From Dietzia sp032248695 (GTDB lineage Bacteria; Actinomycetota; Actinomycetes; Mycobacteriales; Mycobacteriaceae), in NCBI RefSeq assembly GCF_032248695.1, contig NZ_JAVHXC010000003.1, forward strand, positions 1 to 64,000: a stretch of 64,000 nucleotides of DNA, written 5' to 3'. Under the pieces are notes generated by a model that had not been told where the DNA came from, made no database searches, and worked only from the letters and a program-made list of their open reading frames with translations. Shown in pieces: positions 44,434 through 52,478 of this stretch (position 1 is the stretch's first letter; the number at the start of each line of letters is the position of its first letter). The position numbers and the translations under genes are program-made.

Positions 44434-46353
44434 ATGACCCCCTCCCACCTGTTGTCCCGCGCCGACCTCGACTTCCTCCTGCACGACTGGCTCTCCGTGG
44501 CCGACCTGTGCGAGCGCGAGCACTACGCCGATCACTCCCGCGAGACGATCGACGCGGTGCTGGACCTGTCCGCCGACCTCGCCGAGCGCTACTTCGCGCC
44601 CCACTTCCGGGCCGCCGACCTCGCCGAACCGCGGCTCGTGGGCGAGGAGGTCGAGCTCATCCCCGAGATCGGCGAGGCCCTCGCGAAGTTCGCGGAGGCC
44701 GACCTCGTGGGGGCCGCCATGGACGCCAGGGTCGGCGGCATGCAACTGCCCTACACCGCCTACCTCGCGTGCATGGCGTGGTTCTACGCGGCCAACATCT
44801 CCACCGCCGCCTACCCGCTGCTCACCACCGGCAACGCGAACCTGCTGCTCACCCACGGCTCCGACGAGCAGATCGATCGGTACGTCCGGCCCATGATCGA
44901 GGGTCGGTTCACCGGGACGATGTGTCTGTCCGAACCCCACGCCGGCTCCAACCTCGCCGACATCACCACGCGCGCCGAGCCCCAGCCCGACGGCACCTAC
45001 CGGCTGTTCGGCCAGAAGATGTGGATCTCCGGCGGCGAGCACCAGATGGCCGAGAACATCGTCCACCTCGTCCTGGCCAAGGTCCCCGGATCGCCGGCCG
45101 GCACTCGGGGCATCAGCCTGTTCATCGTGCCCAAGTTCCTCGTGGGCGAGGACGGGGCGCTCGGCGAGCGCAACGACATCGTCATCACCGGCCTCAACCA
45201 CAAGATGGGCTTCCGCGGCACCGTCAACACCATGCCCACCCTCGGGCAGGGCATGCACACCCCCGGCGGACAGCCCGGAGCGGTGGGCTACCTCGTGGGA
45301 GAGGAGAACACCGGCCTCAAGAAGATGTTCACGATGATGAACGAGGCCCGCCTCGGCGTGGGACTGGGCGCCACCGCGATCGGCTACGCCGGGTATCTCA
45401 AGTCGCTGGACTACGCCCGCAACCGCCCGCAGGGCCGGCCCGCCGGCGCCGACCCCGCGACGCCGCAGGTGATGCTCACCCGTCACACCGATGTCCGGCG
45501 GATGCTGCTGGCCCAGAAGTCGTACGTCGAGGGTGCGCTCGCCCTGGGGCTGTTCTGCGCCCGCCTGGTCGACGACACCAAGACCGCCGCCCCCGACGAG
45601 GCCGCCACCGCACATACCCTGCTCGACGTGCTCACCCCGATCGCCAAGTCGTGGCCCTCCCAGTGGTGCCTCAAGGCCAATGAGCTGGCGATCCAGGTGC
45701 TCGGCGGCGCCGGCTACACCATCGACTACGACGTCGAGCAGCACTACCGCGACAACCGCCTCAACCCCATCCACGAGGGCACCCACGGGATCCAGGGGCA
45801 GGATCTGCTCGGGCGCAAGGTCCTCGCCGGTGGCGGTGCCGGGCTGGCCGCGCTCACCGGGCGGATCACCCAGACGTGCGACCGGGCGGCCGCCGCGGGC
45901 GGGATCGTCGCCGAGTTGGCCGCGCTGCTGCGCCCGCGCGTGACCAGGCTCATCGAGGTCACCACCGCGCTCGCCGAGGTCGGCGCCACCGACCCGGAGA
46001 CGTTCCTGGCCGACGCCACCGAGTACCTCGAGGCGACCGGCCACGTGGTGATCGCGTGGATCTGGGTCGAGCAGCTGCTGGCGCTGGGCGACCGAGTCGG
46101 GGGCGCGGCCGGGGCCGGGGACTCCGCCGGGGCCGGGGCCGGGGCCGGGGGCGGGGGCGGGGATTCCGCCGGGGCCGCTGACGGGGCCGGTGCCGGGGAT
46201 TCCGCCGGGGCCGGGGCCGACGCGTTCGCCGCGGGCAAGGTCAAGGCCGCCGAGTTCTTCCTGCGCCGGGAGTTGCCGATCGTCGACGCCAAGTTCGACC
46301 TGCTGGCCTCCGGCGACCGCACCACCCTGGACATGCGCGACGAGTGGTTCTGA
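44434..46353 (+). CDS. Long acyl-CoA dehydrogenase with C-terminal extension (FadE5-like)
   Basis: A 639-aa acyl-CoA dehydrogenase of the long FadE5/AidB-like class. MCLSEPHAGSNLADITTRA is the FAD/substrate signature, and NPIHEGTHGIQGQDLLGRKV carries the catalytic Glu (near 449). The C-terminal 150 residues are an acyl-CoA dehydrogenase-associated helical domain, broken by a DSAGAGA-type Gly/Ala repeat (about 557-600) before AFAAGKVKAAEFFLRRELP. TAACCT lies 7 nt before the ATG. FadE5-class enzymes accept a broad chain-length range. Confidence 0.9.
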   Translation: MTPSHLLSRADLDFLLHDWLSVADLCEREHYADHSRETIDAVLDLSADLAERYFAPHFRAADLAEPRLVGEEVELIPEIGEALAKFAEADLVGAAMDARVGGMQLPYTAYLACMAWFYAANISTAAYPLLTTGNANLLLTHGSDEQIDRYVRPMIEGRFTGTMCLSEPHAGSNLADITTRAEPQPDGTYRLFGQKMWISGGEHQMAENIVHLVLAKVPGSPAGTRGISLFIVPKFLVGEDGALGERNDIVITGLNHKMGFRGTVNTMPTLGQGMHTPGGQPGAVGYLVGEENTGLKKMFTMMNEARLGVGLGATAIGYAGYLKSLDYARNRPQGRPAGADPATPQVMLTRHTDVRRMLLAQKSYVEGALALGLFCARLVDDTKTAAPDEAATAHTLLDVLTPIAKSWPSQWCLKANELAIQVLGGAGYTIDYDVEQHYRDNRLNPIHEGTHGIQGQDLLGRKVLAGGGAGLAALTGRITQTCDRAAAAGGIVAELAALLRPRVTRLIEVTTALAEVGATDPETFLADATEYLEATGHVVIAWIWVEQLLALGDRVGGAAGAGDSAGAGAGAGGGGGDSAGAADGAGAGDSAGAGADAFAAGKVKAAEFFLRRELPIVDAKFDLLASGDRTTLDMRDEWF

Positions 46354-46465
46354 CGGCAGTCGCCGGGCCGCCCGTCTGACGGGCCCGGGCCGACGGGCCG
46401 GGAGCCGACGGGCCGGGCCGGCGACGAACCGCCGGGCGAGCACCCAGCCAGCGCACCGGCCCGCA

Positions 46466-46598
46466 GATGCGCTGGCTCCTTGACCCGCGCTGGAAAAATG
46501 GTCCATCCTCCCAGCACAACCGGGGTGAATGCGTACACAGAGCCAGCGCGGGTCACGGCGGCAGCGTAAGTCAGGGCACTCGCGCTGGCGGGATGCCC
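46466..46598. repeat. Dispersed intergenic element, copy B
   Basis: A homologue of copy A at 30791-30930. It contains a perfect 13-bp inverted repeat, TGACCCGCGCTGG (46481-46493) and CCAGCGCGGGTCA (46543-46555), then the CAGCGTAAGTCAG core that also begins each 84-bp unit. It therefore looks like the parental end of the tandem array. Confidence 0.75.
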
Positions 46599-46930
46599 GG
46601 AATGCGGCCGAACCCGGCCCCGCACCGGCCGCAACGCACGCCAGCCAGCGTAAGTCAGGCCACGCGCGCTGGCGGGATGCCCGGAATGCGGCCGAACCCG
46701 GCCCCGCAACGGCCGCAACGCACGCCAGCCAGCGTAAGTCAGGCCACTCGCGCTGGCGGGATGCCCGGAATGCGGCCGAACCCGGCCCCGCAACGGCCGC
46801 AACGCACGCCAGCCAGCGTAAGTCAGGCCACTCGCGCTGGCGGGATGCCCGGAATGCGGCCGAACCCGGCCCCGCAACGGCCGCAACGCACGCCAGGCAG
46901 CGTAAGTCGGGCCATTCGCGCTGGCTGAAT
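46562..46930. repeat. 84-bp tandem repeat array, four full units and a partial fifth
   Basis: CAGCGTAAGTC recurs at 46562, 46646, 46730, 46814 and 46898, exactly 84 bp apart. The units are nearly identical and contiguous, so this is not CRISPR. Each holds (C/G)CAGCG...CGCTGG around a TAAGTCAGG loop. Because 84 is a multiple of three, long repetitive open frames arise on both strands, and I consider these artefacts. Confidence 0.95.
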
Positions 46931-47081
46931 GCCGGGGACGCGACTGAGCCCGGGACGACGTGGTGTCGGCCCGGGCTCGGTTCGCGACGGACGGGAGTTC
47001 AGGGCTCCCGCTGCTGTCCTCGGCGGGCGTTCAGGGCACCCGCGGTCGGTATCAGCTCCGCTCGGTGCGGATCAGGTCAGC

Positions 47082-47759
47082 TCACTCCTCGGGGATGAGG
47101 ACCTGGTCGATGAGGTACACGGTCGCGTTCTCGGTCTGGACGCCGCCGCAGACGACGCCCGCGCCGTTGACCATGAGCTCGTCGCCGGAGCCGGTGACCT
47201 CGAGCTGCGCACCGTTGAGCGTGGTGTGCTCGCCGACGACCTGATCGGGGGCGGCCTGGCCCTCCACGACGTGGTAGGTCAGGATGCCCGTGAGCAGGTC
47301 GGCGTCCGTCTGCAGCGCCTGCATGGTGGCCTCGTCGATCTGCGCGAACGCGTCATCGATCGGGGCGAACACGGTGTACTCGCCGCTGTTCAGGGTGTCG
47401 ACGAGGTCGACCTCGGGGTTCACCCCGCCGGAGACCGCGGCGGTGAGAGTGGTGAGCAGCGGGTTGTTCGAGGCGGCCGTGGCGACCGGCTCCATCGCCA
47501 TGCCCTCGACCGAGCCGGGCCCCTCGGGGTTGGCCTCGGCGTAATCCGCGCAGCCCGCGCCCACGAGCATGCCGGCCGGCTCCGCCTCCATCGCGGAGGT
47601 CTCGGAGGCGGACGTGGTCGTCATGACCGAGGTGGCGGTGCCCTCGGCGGTGTTCTCGGTGTCGCTTCCGTCGTCGGTCGAGCAGCCGGCGAGGACGAGA
47701 CCGGAGACCGCGGCGGCCGCGGCGATCGACGCGACGCGCCGGGAGATCGTGATGCCCAT
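47082..47759 (-). CDS. Fasciclin-domain lipoprotein, MPT83/MPT70-like
   Basis: A 225-aa surface lipoprotein. The signal peptide ends in VLAGC (Cys26), followed by a Thr/Ser/Glu linker, then CADYAEANPEGPGSVEGMAMEPVATAASNNPLLTTLTAAV and a FAS1 domain (YTVFAPIDDAFAQID, LTYHVVEGQ, YLIDQVLIPEE) as in MPT70/MPT83 of M. tuberculosis. Those antigens are controlled by SigK, and sigK lies 1.8 kb away. A SigK-like promoter sits upstream. AAAGGA lies about 9 nt before the ATG. Confidence 0.9.
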   Translation of the reverse strand: MGITISRRVASIAAAAAVSGLVLAGCSTDDGSDTENTAEGTATSVMTTTSASETSAMEAEPAGMLVGAGCADYAEANPEGPGSVEGMAMEPVATAASNNPLLTTLTAAVSGGVNPEVDLVDTLNSGEYTVFAPIDDAFAQIDEATMQALQTDADLLTGILTYHVVEGQAAPDQVVGEHTTLNGAQLEVTGSGDELMVNGAGVVCGGVQTENATVYLIDQVLIPEE

Positions 47760-47824
47760 GATGCTGGTCCTTTCGGTGGAGCCCCGGTCCGGATGGAGGG
47801 GCTCTGTGCGGTGGGTCACCGGTA

Positions 47825-47851
47825 CTTCGGCACTCCCGACGAGCCGGATGG
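47825..47851 (-). promoter_or_regulatory. Candidate SigK promoter of the fasciclin gene
   Basis: On the minus strand CCATCC (47851-47846) and CCGAAG (47830-47825) are separated by 15 bp. M. tuberculosis SigK promoters have CCATCC and CCGAAT elements with a similar spacer. The leader would be about 55-60 nt. The match is 11 of 12 element bases; the spacer may be slightly short. Confidence 0.55.
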
Positions 47852-47911
47852 GTGCGGTACGCCACATTTTTTCGCACCGGTCCGCTCGCGTCCCGGCTCC
47901 GAACTCCTGGC

Positions 47912-49507
47912 ATGGACAGCACAGAGCACCGACCCCGGGCCGCGGCTCGCGCGGCATCGGGCCTGCTCGCGACCGGTCTCGCCGTCGCGGTGGGCCACGC
48001 CGTCGCCGGATTCGTCGCGCCGGGGTCATCCCCGTTCCTCGCGGTGGCCGACTCGGTCGTCGACCGCGCCCCGGCGGCGGTCCGCGAGGCCACCATCGAC
48101 GCACTGGGCACCGCCGACAAGCCGGCCTTGATGATCGGACTGGCGGCGATCCTGGTCGGCACCGGAGTTGTCGTCGGCCTCGTCGAACGCCCGCGTCGTC
48201 CGGCCGGTTCGGTCGTACTCGCCGCCTTCGGGCTGATCGGCGTCCTCGCGGCGCTCTCGAGGCCGACGGCGGGACCGGCGTGGGCCGTCCCGACGATCCT
48301 GGGCGCCATCACCGCGATCGCGGCCCTGCGAGCGATGATCACCGCGCTCCTGCCCGCGCCCTCCGCGCCGGTCCGCCCCTACGGCGCCGTCGTCGCGATC
48401 GACCCCCGGGACCGCGATCAGCGCGCACCCGACCGCCGACGCTTCCTCGTCCTGGCCGGCTCCGCCGTGGCCGCCATCGCCGCCGCCGGCACGGTGGGCG
48501 TCGCGCTGACCCGGCGCGCCGCCGACGCCGTGGCCGAGCGCACCGGCCTGCGCCTACCCCGGGTGGCCGCCCGCGAGGCGGCGGCGCCCGTCCCCGCGGG
48601 GGTGGTGCCCGACGCGCCGGGCGTGACCCCGTTCCTCACCGACAACGCCGACTTCTACCGGATCGACACGGCCCTGCGCGTGCCCGCACTGAGCACCGCG
48701 GACTGGCGGCTGCGCATCCACGGGATGGTCGAGCGGGAGATCGAACTCGACTGGCAGGCGCTGGTCGACCGCGAGGCGCGCGAGCGCATCGTCACCCTGA
48801 CCTGCGTGTCCAACGAGGTCGGCGGCGACCTGGTGGGCACCGCCACCTGGACCGGGTTCCCCATCGCCGAGCTGCTCGCCGAGGCGGGACCGCTCCCCGG
48901 TGCCGACATGCTGCTGTCGACCTCCGTCGACGGGTGGACGGCGGGAACCCCGCTCGACGCCCTGACGGACGGCCGCGACGCGCTGCTGGCGGTGGGCATG
49001 AACGGCGAGCCGCTGCCGTTCGAACACGGCTACCCCGTCCGCCAGGTCGTCCCCGGCCTGTACGGATACGTCTCGGCCACCAAGTGGGTGGTGGACTGGG
49101 AGGTCACCCGCTTCGACCGGGCCAGCGCGTACTGGACCGACCGCGGCTGGGCCGAGAGGGGCCCCATCCGGACCGCGAGCCGCATCGACCGCCCCGCCCC
49201 GCTCGCGGAGCTCCCGCCGGGGCCGACCGTGGTCGCCGGCACGGCGTGGGCCCAGCGCCGCGGGATCGACCGCGTGGAGGTCCGGGTCGACGACGGGCCG
49301 TGGCGGGACGCCCGGCTGGCAGACGAGTACTCGGTCGATACCTGGCGGATGTGGTCGTGGGTGTGGGACGCCGAACCGGGCCTGCACACGCTGCACGTCC
49401 GGGCGACCGACTCGACCGGCCGGGTGCAGCCGGAGGAGCGCAGACCACCCGTCCCGAGCGGGTCGACCGGCTGGCACAACCGCACGTTCCGGGTGGTGGC
49501 GGCATGA
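47912..49507 (+). CDS. Membrane-anchored molybdopterin-dependent oxidoreductase (sulfite-oxidase fold)
   Basis: A 531-aa protein with five hydrophobic segments (about 14-35, 71-91, 99-117, 125-147 and 177-200, the last after DRRRFLVLAGS), then a periplasmic sulfite-oxidase-type molybdopterin domain. Cys298 in TLTCVSNEVGG should ligate Mo. A C-terminal Ig-like dimerisation domain (VRVDDGPWRDARL, WSWVWDAEPG, GWHNRTFRV) follows. Resembles Rv0218 of M. tuberculosis. It is followed by sigK and divergent from the fasciclin gene. The substrate is unknown. Confidence 0.87.
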   Translation: MDSTEHRPRAAARAASGLLATGLAVAVGHAVAGFVAPGSSPFLAVADSVVDRAPAAVREATIDALGTADKPALMIGLAAILVGTGVVVGLVERPRRPAGSVVLAAFGLIGVLAALSRPTAGPAWAVPTILGAITAIAALRAMITALLPAPSAPVRPYGAVVAIDPRDRDQRAPDRRRFLVLAGSAVAAIAAAGTVGVALTRRAADAVAERTGLRLPRVAAREAAAPVPAGVVPDAPGVTPFLTDNADFYRIDTALRVPALSTADWRLRIHGMVEREIELDWQALVDREARERIVTLTCVSNEVGGDLVGTATWTGFPIAELLAEAGPLPGADMLLSTSVDGWTAGTPLDALTDGRDALLAVGMNGEPLPFEHGYPVRQVVPGLYGYVSATKWVVDWEVTRFDRASAYWTDRGWAERGPIRTASRIDRPAPLAELPPGPTVVAGTAWAQRRGIDRVEVRVDDGPWRDARLADEYSVDTWRMWSWVWDAEPGLHTLHVRATDSTGRVQPEERRPPVPSGSTGWHNRTFRVVAA

Positions 49508-49581
49508 CTCTCATGGACACCCGCAGGAGACCGACACGACCGTCGCGCGCCACGGACCCGGTTCCCACTAGACTGGACCCC

Positions 49582-50163
49582 GTGTCCGAGCCAGTCGCCC
49601 CGCCACTGACCGACCCGGGGAGGCTGCTCGAGCTGGCCGCATCCGGTGATCTACAGGCCTTCGGTCGTTTCTACGACCTCATGTCCCCCCGCGTCTACGG
49701 GCTCGCCCTGCGGGTCCTCCGCGACCCGGGATATGCGGAGGAGACGGTGCAGGAGGTGTTCCTGCAGGTCTGGAAACAGGCGGCCGACTACCGGCCCTCG
49801 TTGGGATCCGTGCAGTCCTGGGTGCTGACGATCACGCACCGTAGAGCGGTCGACCGGGTCCGGTCCGAGAGCTCCGCGGCGCGACGGGACGAGGTCGACG
49901 CCGCCACCGGCTCCGTCCACAGCGGCGACATCGCCGAGCAGGTCACGGAGCAGATCTCCCGCGACGAGGACGCCGCAGAGGTACGCAGGTGCCTGGAGAC
50001 GCTGACCGGGAACCAGCGGCAGTCCATCGAGATGGCCTACTTCTCCGGACTGACCTACCGCGAGGTCGCCGAGGAACTGGGTGCCGCGCTACCGACCATC
50101 AAATCGAGAATCCGCGACGGACTGCGTCGCCTGAAGAACTGCCTGGGAGGTGAGCTGTCATGA
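49582..50163 (+). CDS. sigK: ECF sigma factor SigK
   Basis: A 193-aa extracytoplasmic-function sigma factor very like M. tuberculosis SigK: FGRFYDLMSPRVYGLALRVLRDPGYAEETVQEVFLQVWK (sigma-2), ITHRRAVDRVRSE, and QRQSIEMAYFSGLTYREVAEELGAALPTIKSRIRDGLRRLKNCL (sigma-4). It has exactly two Cys (137, 187), aligned with the redox disulfide pair of the M. tuberculosis protein. I use GTG 49582, 7 nt after TAGACT, giving the family length. ATG 49504, overlapping the upstream stop (ATGA), would add 26 residues. The stop overlaps rskA. Confidence 0.92.
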   Translation: MSEPVAPPLTDPGRLLELAASGDLQAFGRFYDLMSPRVYGLALRVLRDPGYAEETVQEVFLQVWKQAADYRPSLGSVQSWVLTITHRRAVDRVRSESSAARRDEVDAATGSVHSGDIAEQVTEQISRDEDAAEVRRCLETLTGNQRQSIEMAYFSGLTYREVAEELGAALPTIKSRIRDGLRRLKNCLGGELS

Positions 50164-51032
50164 GCGTTCGTCACCACGATCACCCGTCGAGGCCGGACAG
50201 CGTCCGCCCCGAGGACCTCGACCTCTACGCCCTGGACGCCCTGCCCGAGGACGAGGCCGACGCCGTCGAGGCCGCACTGGTCAGCGCCGCCCCCGAGGAC
50301 CGGTCGTCGATGCTGGCGCACATCGCGTCGACCCGCGAGGTCGTCTCCGACCTCGTCGCGGACGCCGGCCTCGACACCGCGCCGCCGCCGCACCTGCGGG
50401 ACCGCGTCCTCGACCTGGTCGCCGCCGACACGCCGTCGGGCCCGACCGGCCCCGTCGGGTCACCCGGACGCGACGGTTCGGGCGACGACGCCCGGGGTGG
50501 GGCGGACGTCATCGACCTGAGTCGTGAGCGTGAGCGTCGACGGCCCGGGCCGCTGACCTTCCTCGCCGTCGCGGCGGCCGCCGTGGCGTTGCTCGTCGGC
50601 GGCGTGACCATCGGCCGCATCACCGACGGATCCGGTTCCGGCGGAGGCGAGCTCCCTGTCGCCTCGCCCCCCGCCGGATCGATGCCCGGCAAGGTCACCT
50701 CGCTGCTCGCGGCCGACGACCTCGCGGTGGTGCGCGGTCAGGTCGCCGGGACCGGCACCGCGACGGTGCTCGCGTCCAAGACCGCGGACATGGCGGTCAT
50801 CTCGATGACCGACCTGCCCGAGCCGGCCGAGGGCCGCGCGTACCAGCTGTGGCTGATGGGTGACCACGAGCCGATCTCGGCCGGCACGATGGAGGCCGGT
50901 CAGGTGGGCCCGTCGCCTTCGGCGCAGATCGACGGCATCCGCAACTCCGAGCAGATCGGTATCACCGAGGAGCCCGCCGGCGGGTCGCCCGCGCCGACCG
51001 GGCAGGTCCTGCTGGCGCTCGACATCGACTGA
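50160..51032 (+). CDS. rskA: Anti-sigma-K factor RskA
   Basis: A 290-aa membrane anti-sigma factor. Cytoplasmic anti-sigma domain (about 15-90, DLDLYALDALPEDEADAVEAAL), one helix (132-152), and an extracytoplasmic RskA domain (AVISMTDLPEPAEGRAYQLWLMGDHEPISAGTM). It would hold SigK at the membrane until site-1 and Rip1-type proteolysis. The ATG overlaps the sigK stop. A 25-residue Gly/Asp/Pro stretch before the helix is a loose linker. Confidence 0.92.
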   Translation: MSVRHHDHPSRPDSVRPEDLDLYALDALPEDEADAVEAALVSAAPEDRSSMLAHIASTREVVSDLVADAGLDTAPPPHLRDRVLDLVAADTPSGPTGPVGSPGRDGSGDDARGGADVIDLSRERERRRPGPLTFLAVAAAAVALLVGGVTIGRITDGSGSGGGELPVASPPAGSMPGKVTSLLAADDLAVVRGQVAGTGTATVLASKTADMAVISMTDLPEPAEGRAYQLWLMGDHEPISAGTMEAGQVGPSPSAQIDGIRNSEQIGITEEPAGGSPAPTGQVLLALDID

Positions 51033-51036
51033 CGCG

Positions 51037-51066
51037 GCGGGGTGCCTCGCGCGAGAGGCGCCCCGC
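51037..51066. terminator. Terminator between rskA and tmsB
   Basis: A 12-bp stem (GCGGGGTGCCTC with GAGGCGCCCCGC, one G-T pair, 6-nt loop) starts 5 nt past the rskA stop. A second hairpin (GCCCGGCGGG with CCCGCCGGGC) follows at about 51065-51098 and may serve tmsB. Confidence 0.7.
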
Positions 51067-51152
51067 CCGGCGGGTCAGTGCGGCCTGCCCGCCGGGCGGC
51101 CTGACCGGCTGGCCGGGCACGTGCGGCCAGACCCGCCGCGCCTGTCAGCCTG

Positions 51153-52478
51153 TCAGGCCTGCCACCACTGCCGCAGCGGCACGTCCCAGGTCTGCCGCTC
51201 GTCCAGGCGCACGGCGAGGATCTGGTGGAGCTGGATCTTGTTGTGCTCGAACCCGTACTGGCACGCGCCCATGTACAACCCCCACAGCTTGGCCATGGGC
51301 TCGCCGACCTCCTCGACGGCCTCATCCCAGTGCTCGACGAGGTTAGCGCACCAGTCGCGCAGGGTGAAGGCGTAGTGCTGGCGCAGGTTCTCCTCGTGCA
51401 CCACCTCGAACCCGGCGTTCTCCGCCTCGAGGTGGACGGTCCCGGCGCCGGCGAGCTCACCGTCCGGGAAGATGTAGCGGTCGATGAACTGGCCGGCCTT
51501 GACCTTGCCGACGTTGTCGGGCCGGGTGATGCAGTGGTTGAGCAGCCGCCCGCCCGGCTTGAGGTACCCGTGCAGCGTGGTGAAGTAGGCGTGGTAGTTC
51601 TTCCGACCGATGTGTTCGGTGATGCCGATCGAGGAGATGGCGTCGAAGTCCCGCTCGGGGACGTCGCGGTAGTCCTGCAGCCGGATCTCGGCGAGGTCGC
51701 CCAGACCGTCGGCCTCGATCGCGGCACGGCCCCACTCGACCTGCTCCTTGGACAGGGTCACGCCGATCACCTTCACGCCGCGGCTGGCGGCGTAGCGGAC
51801 CATGCCGCCCCAGCCGCAGCCCACGTCGAGCAGCCGGTCGCCCGCCTCGAGGCCGAGCTTGTCGAACACCAGCCGGTACTTGTTCTCCTGCGCCACCTCG
51901 AGTGAGGCGTCGGCGTCGGGATAGCAGGCGCAGGTGTACGTCATGGAGGGCCCGAGGATCCACGAGTAGAAGAGGTTCGAGACGTCGTAGTGGTAGCTGA
52001 CGACCTCGGAGTCGCGTTCCTTGGAGTGCCGCCGCATCCCGGACAGGACGCGCTTCCAGGCGGGCTTGACCTCCATCGGCGGGGTGGGCAGGAACGCCAC
52101 GCTCTCCGGGCCCAGGGAGCGGGCGATCCGGGCGAGGGTGCGCGCGTCGGGGGTGCGCGTCATGTGTTTGCGGAACACCTCGAGGGCGCCGAACACGTCG
52201 TGCGGGGCGCCGGGGTGCACGCCGTCGATCTCGATCTCGCCCATGAGGTAGGCGCGGGCCAGGCCGAGGTCGCCGGGGGCGGTGACGAAGTACTGCAACG
52301 CCTTCTCGCTCTTCAGACGTAGCACCAGTCGGCTGTCCGTCGGACCGATCGCGGACCCGTCGTAGGCCTCGATCCGCAGGGGCGGCTCGCCCGTGGCGAA
52401 CGCCCCGATGATCTCGCCGATCGTCATCCTGCCCGCGGCGTCCGGGGCTCCCGCTGTCCCCGCGCTTCTCGTGGTCAC
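51153..52478 (-). CDS. tmsB: Cyclopropane-fatty-acyl-phospholipid-synthase-like methyltransferase, TmsB-type
   Basis: A 441-aa SAM-dependent lipid methyltransferase. Motif I is LLDVGCGWGGM, preceded by VSYHYDVSNLFYSWILGPSMTYTCACY, the CFA-synthase signature. Paired with the FAD-dependent protein upstream (GTGA overlap), it matches the TmsA/TmsB system in which TmsB methylenates oleoyl phospholipid and TmsA reduces it to 10-methylstearate (tuberculostearic acid). A related gene (ufaA1) lies near sigK in M. tuberculosis. Cyclopropanation alone is the alternative. Confidence 0.87.
   Translation of the reverse strand: MTTRSAGTAGAPDAAGRMTIGEIIGAFATGEPPLRIEAYDGSAIGPTDSRLVLRLKSEKALQYFVTAPGDLGLARAYLMGEIEIDGVHPGAPHDVFGALEVFRKHMTRTPDARTLARIARSLGPESVAFLPTPPMEVKPAWKRVLSGMRRHSKERDSEVVSYHYDVSNLFYSWILGPSMTYTCACYPDADASLEVAQENKYRLVFDKLGLEAGDRLLDVGCGWGGMVRYAASRGVKVIGVTLSKEQVEWGRAAIEADGLGDLAEIRLQDYRDVPERDFDAISSIGITEHIGRKNYHAYFTTLHGYLKPGGRLLNHCITRPDNVGKVKAGQFIDRYIFPDGELAGAGTVHLEAENAGFEVVHEENLRQHYAFTLRDWCANLVEHWDEAVEEVGEPMAKLWGLYMGACQYGFEHNKIQLHQILAVRLDERQTWDVPLRQWWQA

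Larger units (their letters stand above)
46354..47081. other. Intergenic region carrying element B and the 84-bp array
   Basis: Between the long dehydrogenase and the fasciclin gene. Beyond element B and the array, 46354-46465 holds GC-rich CGGGCCGACGGGCCGGG-type simple repeats, and 46931-47081 holds CCGGGCTC inverted repeats near 46950-46980 that may terminate transcription. No gene recognised. Confidence 0.6.

Noticed and set aside
46467..46928. Long repetitive open frames on both strands across the array (also 46529-47098 and 45744-46886)
   Set aside because: They exist only because the period is a multiple of three. They have no start signal or domain, and frames are open on both strands.
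46562..46930. CRISPR-like regular repeat array
   Set aside because: The 84-bp units are contiguous and nearly identical along their whole length, with no variable spacers and no cas genes nearby.
47860..47911. SigK promoter for the molybdoenzyme gene
   Set aside because: A CCGAAC occurs near 47900 on the plus strand, but no CCATCC-like element is found at a suitable distance upstream.
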